Positions 7,397 to 15,395 of a stretch of DNA of 15,395 nucleotides are shown here, one piece after another (within the stretch, counting starts at the first letter, position 1; each line of letters begins with the position of its first letter). A model generated the notes under the pieces. It searched no databases and was not told the DNA's origin. It worked only from the letters and a program-made list of their open reading frames with translations. A program made the position numbers and the translations under genes. The DNA comes from Ochromonadaceae sp. CCMP2298 (Eukaryota; Sar; Synurophyceae; Ochromonadales; Ochromonadaceae). The DNA is taken from NCBI GenBank assembly GCA_026770595.1, contig MU634121.1, positions 1 through 15,395 on the forward strand, in the 5' to 3' direction.

Positions 7397-8513
7397 CTCC
7401 TCCGAGGTACGCTTTTGCCAGCTCTTCTATGTCCCGATAGACCTTCGAGACCTGCTTGGGGGTGCTGATGGATCCTCTCTGAAACTTCTCCTTCTTCTCG
7501 AGCTTGACGATACTATTAAGCGCGGTCAGGTTGAAGGCCGAGCTAGTGTCCTTCAAGAAAGCGATGCGTTTAGCGCTGAAGTCTACGCGCAGGCTCTGCT
7601 TCATCTTGGCCGTAAGCTGTGCCTGCAGGGAGGGGCGTACGAATAGAGCGAACTCGATGAAGCCGTGGAGCTGCTTCTCCAGCTTGCGACAAGCCCCGGG
7701 GCGTCCATGGCTGCGTCGTAAATGGCCGCGCCCTCCACCTTTCCCTGTGTGGGCCGGGAGCTGCGAATTGCTTTCGTTCGTGGAAGAATTTGGTTCTGAA
7801 ACGTCATAATTCCCCAAAGCGTGCGCACATACCCCTCCACTTTGGACATAAGGTTGCCAGATCGCCGATCCTGAATGCCTGCACGCAACGACTCGACTGT
7901 GCTCTCGTCCAAGATACCCACCTCTAGCAGGGACAACAGAATCGACTCGATTTCCTCGTTCAGGGGCACCAGGAACGAAGTCAGGAACGCTTTGTATGCT
8001 TCGCCCCCTTGTTGGAGTTTCTGCGCGGCGCCCAACTGATCCTTCAGACGCCTATTTTGCTGCTTTAGACATCTCACCTCGACTTCATGTTTTACAGACT
8101 TCTTCCAAGCCTTCTCCGAAGCCTTTCTTTTAAAACCGCGCACCTGTTTCGTCAGCTCCTTAATCATCGCTGTCTTTGGGGTTAATAGGGCAGCTGCTGT
8201 CGTCACCGCTACCGCCGCCGGTGTGGCAGCCACCATTGCTGGTGTCGCAGGGGTTCCAGGCGGCGTTCCAGGCGTAAAATCTGCTGTCCCGCTCGCTACA
8301 GCAGTGCCATGGTTAATATTGACATTCTTGGACCTTTTGCCAATTTTTTTGTGAGTTGTCATCGCGGCCTGCTGCAGAAAGTTGCAAAATCAATCGGGGT
8401 GAATATCTACCCGACCAAGAAGAGTCTTGCAAATGTAAATAGATCAGATTAAAGAGCACATCGAGCTCTACCTTGCGAAGCGAGCTTTTGGGCGGAGACG
8501 AAGTGGAAGGCAT
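7397..8513 (-). CDS. Unrecognised coiled-coil protein, Ala/Thr/Pro-rich N-terminus (3' end unresolved)
   Basis: I do not recognise the family. A first exon at 8472-8513 (ATG at 8513, 14 codons) splices in phase 0 over a 100-nt intron, 8372-8471 (GTAGAG...CTGCAG), into a long exon; translation could also start at ATG 8362. The N-terminal region is basic (KKIGKRSKNVN), then Ala/Thr/Pro-rich, then a lysine-rich probable coiled coil (about residues 83-137, including LKQQNRRLKDQL), then a globular-looking part (YKAFLTSFLVPLNEEIESIL). Near 7694-7739 the frame breaks: coding resumes in another frame (LEKQLHGFIEFALFV) down to AYLGG. This is either one missing base in the CCCCGGGG run at 7694-7701 or a 56-nt intron, 7683-7738, which lacks a good pyrimidine tract. 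A donor GTATTA lies at 7391-7396. A possible last exon is 6640-6708, reached from an alternative donor at 7376. The core is about 320 residues. Nuclear or structural roles are conceivable but unproven. Confidence 0.6.
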
Positions 8514-9304
8514 TTAGATTTTAGCCACAAATCGGTCGACCCAAAAATTTCTCCTCCGATCGACCTGTAATTTCTACGCGGTACTAAACAGGCTCTTCGC
8601 ATTATAACCCTTTATTTAGAACTGGGTCTTATGGTCTCCACCCAGACTTCTACACCCCGATAGGTGGCGATATTTTTTGGCAGGGAAAAATGTTTCAGGG
8701 GAACGCACCCATTTCCGGGGAAGGGGCTCGATGCGGTGGCAACTCCAAAAGGACTTCTCTTGCTCCAACCTTGTCTTGCACCTCGACTTGGCCTCGATTC
8801 GACTTCGAATTCTGGTTGCGGGGTTTCCTGTATCAAAATTTCTCTCATTTGGGCGCTTTTAGCTGTGAAAAAATAACCCTTGGAGTTGGAGTTTTGGCTG
8901 CGCGCCGCTGCAGGTGCTCGGCAGGTGAATTCTTCACGATGAAGTTGTACGCAGTTCCTTTGCGACTGGACAGATATCCCGCCACCCCACTCCAGAGTTC
9001 GTCATATGAGCGCGGTGCGTTTGAACCAATGACACAATGTGGTTCAAACCAAGATAATGTGGCCGTCGGACTGGTAGAGAAGCGGGAAGCTGAAAAATAT
9101 CCGAACGAATTCCGAATAATGCGTCAGTTTGTGATGACACACCAGCAGCAGAGGCAGCAGTTCTAAGTTACTTGCATCAGAAGATCATCAGCAGAAGGAT
9201 CATTCTGCTGCATAATCCTAGCGCTCGGCATTACATAATCAGAACTTACCAGACAGAGGCAGCAGAGGCAGCAGAGACAAGAGACCGTAGCAGAGGCAGC
9301 AGCC
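8514..9304. promoter_or_regulatory. Divergent promoter region and CAG-rich leader of the kinase
   Basis: This lies between the start of the minus-strand unknown gene and the plus-strand kinase, so promoters for both should lie here. It contains dispersed repeat copy 2 (8662-8739) and, nearer the kinase, a leader dense in GCAGCAGAGG-like motifs (9138-9160, 9255-9302). A small hairpin is at 9189-9210 (cagcagaa / ttctgctg). A 158-codon plus-strand frame at 8690-9166 has no recognisable content and overlaps the repeat, so I do not call it a gene. Confidence 0.45.
8662..8739 (+). repeat. Dispersed repeat, copy 2
   Basis: Diverged partner of 6377-6458 in opposite orientation. The two copies bracket the unrecognised minus-strand gene and its purine-rich flank, a layout that could be a mobile-element footprint or chance. 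Confidence 0.55.
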
Positions 9305-12300
9305 ATGGACCCTGTTGCAAAGAGAATCAGTCGGCTCAGGGCTCTGGTAGGCGGCATGCTGGGAGTAGCGGCGGTGGTTGTTGGTTTGGTTTCGTATCTG
9401 GGGGTTTCCTACACTGAGAGCAACGCAGCGAAGAATAGGTTCTCCAGTACCGTGGAGGCCGCCGTCTCAAAGCTCGACGACAACTTCAAGCTAATGGACA
9501 ATGGTATGCGGTTGATGGCGCAGCTGTATGTAGAGTTGCACCCCACACTCGCGGACTGGCCCACTGTTGCGCTGCCCTACTTCTACTCCATTGCGCCCCT
9601 GGTGAGGGATATAGGAGGGGCGGATAATATCGGGCTTGCCACCCGTGTCAAGCCCGAAGACGTCTCCAGGTATGTCAACGTGTTGATGTCAACGTGTTGA
9701 TTTACGATATACAATAAACACTCACTCTGATCCTGTCCACTCCCTCCCACTCCCAATCCCACCACTACACCCACTCCCTCTCCCCTCTCCAGGTACGAGG
9801 CGTTCATGTTCGACTACTGGGACTCAGAGCCCGCGATCCCGCCGGACAAAGCTGCTTACTACTCTGCTGCAGGCGACAGAGGAATTTGGGCCTTGAATGA
9901 TACGACCAATGGCATAGAGAAATCCTCTGCTGCCCCCTACCATGGTGAGACATTAGATTCCTCTCTCTGTCTGTCTCTGTTGTCTCTATACGCCCCGCCT
10001 ATTCTACGCACCTACCTTTTACTTGATTCTCACCCCTCCCCTGTCCCTCTACCCGCAGATACCACGGGCCGCACCACCTGGGGGGAGGACAGGCGCATCT
10101 TCGCCCTCTCACAGGTGCTGTTCACGGGGGCGAATCCGCCCAATCACCTCGGACTGAATGTGTACTCCAGGGAGACCGAGGGAGAGGCGATCGACCGACT
10201 GGAGCAATGCGTTGTGGACAGCGGCTTCAAGACAGCTAAAGATAAGTGCGGCGCAACGGTTCAAATGACTCCAAATGAATCTCAGGATTTCCTCTGGAAG
10301 ACAGACACTGCACTCAGATATGTGAATTCGCGCCGATCTGTGCCTGTAGTGGTGGGAGATGACTCGCACCATGAAATCGTGGGCATTATTGGGACACAGT
10401 ACAGGTAACTACCCCCCACCTGAACCCTATATAACCATAACTGTAACCATCTAACCCTAATCCCTGTATACAAATGTTTATCAGCTGGGGCCCCACCCTG
10501 AGCAGGACATTTCCAAGCACGGTGTCAGGTAACTACCCCTCATCCTATAACCCCATAACCCCATAACCCTATAACCCTATAACCCTTTAACCCTATAACC
10601 CTATAACCCTATGACCCTATGACCCCTAACTCTCACCCTCACCACCCCCTAACCCTAACCCCCTCCCTCTATGTACCTATTCAACCCTCTCTTTCTATAC
10701 CACACACCTATTAAACCCTCCCTCAGGCATTGACATCGTGGTCAAGTACGGAGGTTTTACGTTAACCTGCCGCGTCACTAACGGCATCGCCGAGATCACA
10801 GGCGGGTCGAAGGCGACAGGCTATGGGGACGTGGCCAGCAAGAAGTATGCGCAGTACAAGGTGCATGTGGCCAACGCCCTGCAGAATAGCCTGCTCATGA
10901 TCGAGTCGGGCGATGAGGTATACCCTTATGCCCTTATGTGTATTACCATCTTTATATTATAGACCTTCTTACATATGTGTTCCCTACTTATATACCTTAA
11001 CCCTCACCCCCACCCTCACCCCCCCCCAGTACAAGCTGGATATGACCTTCTACCCCACCGAGACCTTCATGAAAGACTACACCACGCCTTTGCCCACCAT
11101 CGTCGCCTGCAGTGGGGTGATGCTGATCCTGCTGGTCTCGCTGGTATTCGTGTGGTACGATAAATCGGTGCGCGGAGAGGCGGCGAGCAAGGAGGTCGTG
11201 GTGGATACCAAGCGTCGCTTCGTGCGCTTCGTGTCGCACGAGATCAGAACCCCCATGAACGCGGTGCGCCTAGGCATGACCCTCTTCAAAACGGAAATTG
11301 ACGGCCTGGCTGCGAAGCTGGTGGGCAGGTCGTTGGAGGATGTTCGCGCGGTGCTGCAGACGACTCTCATGGACTGGAGAAAAATAGCCATGGACGTGCT
11401 GGACAACTCAGAGGCCGCGGTGGATGTTCTTAACGATCTTTTGAATTACGATAAGGTATTTGCAATCCACGAACACTCGCTACTCACTTACTATGCTCCT
11501 GTCCACTAACTCCCTCTCTCCCTCCTCTATCCCCCTCCCTCTCTCTCTCCCTCTATCCACCTCCCCCTCTCCTGCTCCCCTTCTCTCTCCCTCTCTCTGC
11601 CCCTCTCACCCTCTATATCCCTCTCTCTCCCTCCCTCCCGCTCTCCCTCTCCCCCTCCTTCCCGCTCTCCTGCTCTCCCGCTCTCCTTCCCTCCCCCGTA
11701 TCTCCCTCTACCCCACCTTCTACCCCACCGTCTCTCCACCCTCTACTCCACCCTCTACCCCACCCTTTACGAAAAGATCGAATCTGGCTCGCTGCAGCTG
11801 CAGTTTATGATGGTGCCTGTGTGGAATGTGCTGACACGCACCTTTGAGACTTTCGGGCTTCAAGCGCGGGAGAAGGAAATCGTGTTCCAGCTGCAGGGGG
11901 AGATGTTCGACCCCGATGGGTCTTTGGTGAAGGGGGACCTGGGAAACTTGCACTGCGTGGGAGATGACACTCGCATTACGCAGGTATTACCTAACTCCCT
12001 GTCGCTATCATATATTATGTATAATACCTACTGTCGCTAGTACTAAATATGTTCCCATCCCCTCTCATCCAGGTGCTGCGCAACCTCATCTCCAACAGCC
12101 TTAAATTCACTGAGAAGAAGGGTGCGGTGACTGTTATAGCGGAGTACCTACCTAACGGGCTACCTTCCGCTGTTATACTCCAAGTTCCTGACCTGCTGCT
12201 TGAGAACCCCCGCGCGGGTGCAGTGCGCATCACGGTGGTAGACGATGGCGCAGGCCTATCCCCCACGCAGGTGCTCGATATCTGCAAAGAGGGTGTGCAA

Positions 12301-13590
12301 TTCAACGCAAACACGCTGCAGGCCGGGGGGGGTAGTGGGCTGGGGCTCTTCATCGGCAAGGGCATCGTGGAGCAGCACGGCGGCACTATGCAAGTGTCGT
12401 CGGATGGCCTAGGCAAGGGAGCCACCTTTGTGATCGAGCTGCCTCTGTTTGCAATGGAGGGGTTGTCTGTATTGCAGGACTCACTCAAAACCAGAGACTC
12501 GGAGAAGAGGCTCGTCGACCCGGCTGATGATTTTGACGACGATTTCGCCGGCCCCCGTGTACCGCCCGCCACCCAGTATTTGCTCGTGGTTGATGGTGAG
12601 AAGGATCTGCGTGGGTGATTGCGATTGCTTCAGTGCTGTGTATCTGCGTTTGTTTCCCGTTCTCACACCCGTCTCCACTAACCCCTTCTCCCCACTCCCC
12701 ATACTCTTTCATCAGACGCGACCTCCAACAGAAAAATGCTCCTGCGCATCCTGAGAGCCAAGAATTACGTGTGCAGCGAGGCGGCCGATGGGCAGCAGGC
12801 GCTGGACGTGTATCAGCAAATGATCGCAGATGGCACGCCACCCTGTGCCGTGCTGATGGGTAAGTAAACCCTCCAAATAAATACATAAATAACAATAAAC
12901 CTATATATACTAAACAATATAACCCTCCCAATATATACTAATATAACAATAAAACCCTACATATAGACTACGAGATGCCCGTGATGGACGGCCCCACTGC
13001 CACCAAGCAGCTGCGCGAGTTGGGGTGCGACAGCTTCATCGTGGGCGTTACGGGCAATGTGATGCAGGTAAGAGGGGTGGAGGGTAGTGCTATATATACA
13101 TATATAACAATATAAACCTCCATATTTAACAATAAAACCTACTATACAGGCGGACATAGACGTGTTCCTGCAGCACGGGGCCGACGCAGTGCTAGCCAAG
13201 CCCCTCCGCGTGGAGCAATTCGAGAGCATGGTACGTACACTTGTTCAACCACTCGAGTGGACATTTTAACCATTCACTGACTCGAATCGCACCCATGCCT
13301 CAATTCTTACCCCTCACACCTGACGCTTAATCTCCCACTTTTGACCCTCACAGATGGCGATGGCGAGCTTTGTCTCCCACAAATACAAGTCTAACCCTGA
13401 CCTTGTTTCCCGGCGGCTCAGTATCAAGAAGACCCCCGCCGTCTCCCCAGTCTCCTACAAAGCATCCAATAGATCGAGCCCCAAGGGGTCAAAGGTCGGT
13501 GCAGAACCCGACCACGCGCGATACTCCCATGGAGGATCGAGCGTCAACAGCTTACAGGTCAGCTTCTCGGGCAGCACGAATAACGTGTGA
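9305..13590 (+). CDS. Membrane hybrid histidine kinase with CHASE-like sensor and receiver (12 exons, 938 aa)
   Basis: This is a two-component phosphorelay sensor: an external ligand-binding domain should drive autophosphorylation of His and transfer to the receiver Asp, then to a separate HPt protein, since no HPt domain is present. Exons: 9305-9669, 9793-9944, 10059-10404, 10485-10528, 10727-10917, 11030-11455, 11777-11983, 12073-12595, 12716-12859, 12967-13067, 13150-13230, 13354-13590. All junctions are GT-AG and the frame stays open to TGA. TM1 is about 13-34. A ~350-residue extracytoplasmic region is CHASE-like (TRVKPEDVSRYEAF at 113-126; LGLNVYSRE at 203-211). TM2 is about 388-408. HisKA has FVSHEIRTPMN with H436. 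The ATPase has the N-box NLISNSLKF (N585), DDGAG (634-638) and GGGSGLGL (662-669). The receiver has D751/D752, phospho-acceptor D800 in LMDYEMPVMDG, T828 and K850. A Ser-rich tail ends the protein. The start has a good context (cagccATGg). The ligand is unknown; calling it a cytokinin receptor would be overreach. Confidence 0.93.
10544..10660 (+). repeat. CCTATAAC octamer and CCCTAA telomere-like repeats in kinase intron 4
   Basis: About ten copies of an 8-bp unit (ctataacc and variants ccataacc, ctttaacc, ctatgacc) run from 10544 to about 10628, followed by ccctaaccctaacccc near 10646-10661. All lie in the 198-nt intron 10529-10726, on the sense strand as the C-rich form. Confidence 0.85.
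11456..11776 (+). repeat. Pyrimidine-rich intron 6 of the kinase (321 nt)
   Basis: From about 11509 to 11767 the intron is almost pure C/T (ctccctctctccctc, ctctctccctc). Exons end YDK and resume IESGSLQLQ, matching the usual kinase sequence YDKIESG, which confirms the splice at acceptor AAAAG (11776). Open frames here are compositional artefacts. Confidence 0.88.
12860..12966 (+). repeat. Kinase intron 9, similar to intron 10
   Basis: Shares ctatatatac, acaatataa.cctcc and aacaataaaacc..tac with intron 10 (13068-13149) in the same order, ending in atatag versus atacag. Intron 9 is phase 1 (it splits codon D800) and intron 10 is phase 0. Confidence 0.7.
13068..13149 (+). repeat. Kinase intron 10, similar to intron 9
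   Basis: 82-nt intron between VTGNVMQ and ADIDVF of the receiver. Its last ~60 nt match intron 9 in collinear blocks, whereas the flanking exons are unrelated. Confidence 0.7.
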
Positions 13591-13633
13591 GCAGAGCAGA
13601 GACATAGGCAGCAGCACTAGAGAGGTGCAGGAG

Positions 13634-13798
13634 CAGAGATAGAGGCAAGGGCACTAGCTCATACACATCACTTTTGCAGCGGTGGCAGCAGAGATAGAGG
13701 CAAGGGCACTAGCTCATACACATCACTTTTACAGCGGTGGCAGCAGAGATAGAGGCAAGGGCACTAGCTCATACACATCACTTTTACAGCGGTGGCAG
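13634..13798 (+). repeat. Three tandem copies of a 55-bp unit downstream of the kinase
   Basis: The unit starting gagatagaggcaagggcac repeats at 13636, 13691 and 13746 with an exact 55-bp period and about one substitution (g/a in cttttgcagc versus cttttacagc). It starts ~45 bp after the kinase stop, so it may be part of the 3' UTR. The period is not a multiple of three and no gene is supported. It is a direct tandem array without spacers, so not a CRISPR. Confidence 0.92.
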
Positions 13799-14143
13799 CG
13801 GAGCGGAGACATGGGTAGCAGCACTTGAGCAGAGACAGCGGAGTAGTGGCAGATGCAGTGTACAGACTGCACTGAGCGAGGTGCAGAGGGCAGGGAGCCA
13901 CTAGGGCACAGCAAGGGGGGAGGTGGTGGGGGAGGGGACTCAGTGTTGATCAGGGAGTGCAGAGGTATGGTTAGGCCGCCCGCCTCATCATACATATTTT
14001 TTGGCCATTTCATTTCCATTTCCTATTTCAATTTGAAGTACATACGATGCCTTGGGTTTTTTATGTATGTGCTGTGCTATTTATGGTCGTACTATTGTCA
14101 AGTATTCGGCCCTGTAGTAGTGGTAGCCCCAGCCCTAGCCTCC

Positions 14144-14353
14144 CAGCAACAGCACCAGCATCAGCGGCTCCAGAGACGACCCCAACAGCCCCCCTGGAGA
14201 GGCAGCGGGTGCTGGAGCAGTGGCTGCAGTCCGCGGGCATGGGCACAAACCCCCTCAAACTCGCAGAGATGCTCACGAAATTCACCGAAATTTAGTAATT
14301 GTCTCTCTTAGTTGGGACGGCCGATTGATTGAAGTTTCACACTTACATATTAT
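14144..14353 (+). pseudogene. METTL13 3'-end fragment (direct repeat copy B)
   Basis: This near-copy of 5346-5550 encodes PLERQRVLEQWLQSAGMG and the rest of the METTL13 tail, with the same TAG-TAA stop and 3' UTR. All three substitutions seen in the aligned tail change amino acids (V/A, A/T, D/N), and a one-base C insertion shifts the frame upstream. There is no methyltransferase domain nearby. An ATG-initiated frame at 14047-14295 runs through it with a hydrophobic start, but its upstream half is unrelated and of ordinary intergenic composition. This looks like a recent partial duplication, not a working gene. Confidence 0.85.
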
Positions 14354-14375
14354 ACACTCTTTACCACAGCCTCCA

Positions 14376-14419
14376 GAACGTACAATTTCAGGTTAGGTCT
14401 AACCTAAAATAGTACGTAC
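14376..14419. repeat. Near-perfect 44-bp palindrome
   Basis: Left arm 14376-14396 (gaacgtacaatttcaggttag) pairs with right arm 14399-14419 at 18 of 21 positions across a 2-nt centre. The right end contains the perfect 12-bp palindrome tagtacgtacta (14410-14421). It starts ~25 bp after the METTL13 fragment ends. It could form a cruciform or an RNA hairpin. Confidence 0.75.
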
Positions 14420-14600
14420 TATGAGCGGACAAAAAAACAGAGCTTTTCGATCGTCATGTGAAGCAAACACATCCCCTTGTCTTCCATGATAGGAAAACGT
14501 TTATAGGATGTTATAGTTTCTGCAACTTCATCGGGAAACCGCTCACCACAGGACAAGGAGGTTGCAGGCAGTTATTGATTTTAGTAGAAAGGGTTAAATT

Positions 14601-14692
14601 TCCTCACACAAAAGCGCCTATATGAAAGAAACTGAAACTGGGAAAGGGTTAAATGTTTAAGTTTCACTCATATAGGCGCTTTTGGATGAGGA
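14601..14692. repeat. Foldback: 32-bp inverted repeat with 28-nt loop
   Basis: Arms 14601-14632 and 14661-14692 are reverse complements at 28 of 32 positions, with a perfect core tcatataggcgctttt. gaaagggttaaat also occurs as a direct repeat at 14587-14599 and 14642-14654. It may be a miniature foldback element, a hairpin RNA precursor, or a chance remnant. Confidence 0.8.
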
Positions 14693-15141
14693 CTAGTTGC
14701 TATTTAATCAGCTCGTCGTTACCGGTTTACTTCGTAAACGCGATAACAATCCTTACTTCGCAATCTCCGTGGCACAGTCGTACATAGTAGAGGTGTGAAG
14801 AGGCGAAAAGCTTCTAGCTTTGCGCCCAAGTTGCCATCGTTTCAAGAACCCAGGTGGTTGTATTATTTTTGTGGGTTTTGTGTCGTGTCTCTGCTAAAAG
14901 TTTGTTTTCTCCCTCGAATTCCCTATTTTTTGCGGTCCCGTCCTTTTTTTTGTTTCCCATGTTTTTTTCGTTTGTTTCATCTTTTGTGCGCTTTTTGTGT
15001 CAAACCGGTACCCAAGTGCGCAAAGTACACGCCGCATTTCTGACACGGGGAATGAGTTCAACCGTCGCGGGGGCATTATCTGTTATGACAAGTTGCTATT
15101 TTATCAGTTCGCTAGTTGCAGCCTATTACTACGTAAACGCT
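14691..15141 (+). repeat. Pair of ~52-bp diverged direct repeats (14691-14741 and 15088-15141)
   Basis: Both contain agttgctattt.atcag.tcg followed ~20 bases later by cgtaaacgc. In one frame they read TSCYLISSS...YFVNA and TSCYFISSL...YYYVNA. The second copy ends in TGA in that frame; the first does not. They are 397 bp apart. They could be remnants of a duplicated element or short coding segment; neither is called as a gene. Confidence 0.5.
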
Positions 15142-15395
15142 TGAAAGCTTAGAATAGCAGCAGAGTTTTATTTCGCTTATTTTTTGTGGCTTAATCTGGA
15201 TGGCAAGAAAGAAATAGGGGCACAAACTTTGTTTGCGCCCCAAGTAGCTATGGTAACTGTGTTTGTTATTTTTGTAGTGAATGAACGTACTTTCATGTAT
15301 CAGATTTTTCAATCAGGAAGCAATTCTGGATATACAATGTTGGATAGGAGAGGGGCGTCTTCCCAGATGGACTTGTCGTTGCAGAAAACTTTAAT

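Larger units (their letters stand above)
14422..15395. other. AT-rich terminal region without a supported gene
   Basis: Besides the foldback and direct repeats, it contains a T-rich stretch (about 14863-15000) and a hairpin at 15217-15241 (ggggcacaaac / gtttgcgcccc, one mismatch, 3-nt loop). An ATG at 15337 opens a frame that is still open at the window edge, but 19 codons are too few to call a gene. Confidence 0.4.

Noticed and set aside
8690-9166. 158-codon plus-strand frame upstream of the kinase
   Set aside because: It overlaps the dispersed repeat and the kinase leader, has no recognisable domain, and shows no coding-like composition.
13634-13798. CRISPR-like array
   Set aside because: Units are directly abutting with no unique spacers and the context is eukaryotic; it is a minisatellite.
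14047-14295. 82-codon protein with hydrophobic N-terminus joined to the METTL13 tail
   Set aside because: The frame exists, but its tail is an accidental continuation into a duplicated gene end and the hydrophobic part has no independent support.
15337-15395. Start of a gene running off the window end
   Set aside because: Nineteen open codons after an ATG are too few to distinguish from chance.
1-15395. tRNA or rRNA genes
   Set aside because: I looked for T-loop-like and other RNA signatures on both strands, including 6580-6700, and found no convincing cloverleaf or rRNA sequence.

Overview
The window is nuclear DNA from a eukaryote, most likely a unicellular one. Coding segments are broken by short GT-AG introns (about 80-320 nt) with C/T-rich tracts before the acceptor. 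Third codon positions are G/C-rich, and intergenic DNA is AT-rich with many simple repeats. A CHASE-type hybrid histidine kinase next to a two-domain METTL13-type methyltransferase argues against bacteria and against animals. It fits protists broadly (amoebae, stramenopiles, haptophytes, unicellular relatives of animals). The lineage cannot be fixed from this sequence.

Layout. 570-2361 (+): a four-exon rhomboid intramembrane serine protease with an intact catalytic dyad. 2865-5495 (+): an intronless 876-residue METTL13/EEF1AKNMT orthologue, predicted to methylate elongation factor eEF1A. 5634-6029 (-), tail to tail with METTL13: a possible small signal-peptide/membrane protein gene with one intron in the coding part, a probable 5' UTR intron, and an in-frame TAG. 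6377-7390: repeat-rich DNA with a heptamer minisatellite and a long purine tract, which reads as a pyrimidine-rich intron or 3' region of the minus-strand gene beside it. 7397-8513 (-): an unrecognised Ala/Thr/Pro-rich plus coiled-coil protein with a small first exon and a frame break near 7694-7739. 8514-9304: divergent promoter region. 9305-13590 (+): a twelve-exon, 938-residue membrane hybrid histidine kinase (TM, CHASE-like sensor, TM, HisKA, HATPase, receiver) with every signature residue present. 13591-15395: 55-bp tandem repeats, a nearly identical copy of the last ~200 bp of the METTL13 gene, two large palindromes or foldbacks, and no convincing gene.

How the genes relate. There is no operon logic; each gene appears to have its own promoter. 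The three confident genes do unrelated jobs: membrane proteolysis, translation-factor methylation, and two-component signalling. The interest lies in genome structure: mutually similar introns of different phase within one gene, C-rich telomere-like and pyrimidine repeats always on the sense strand of introns, an 8.8-kb block flanked by direct repeats of the METTL13 3' end, and an unknown gene flanked by diverged inverted copies of a dispersed repeat. I found no clear evidence of a novel defence or mobile system. The best candidates for new biology are the unrecognised minus-strand gene, the TAG-interrupted small gene, and the intron-propagation pattern.
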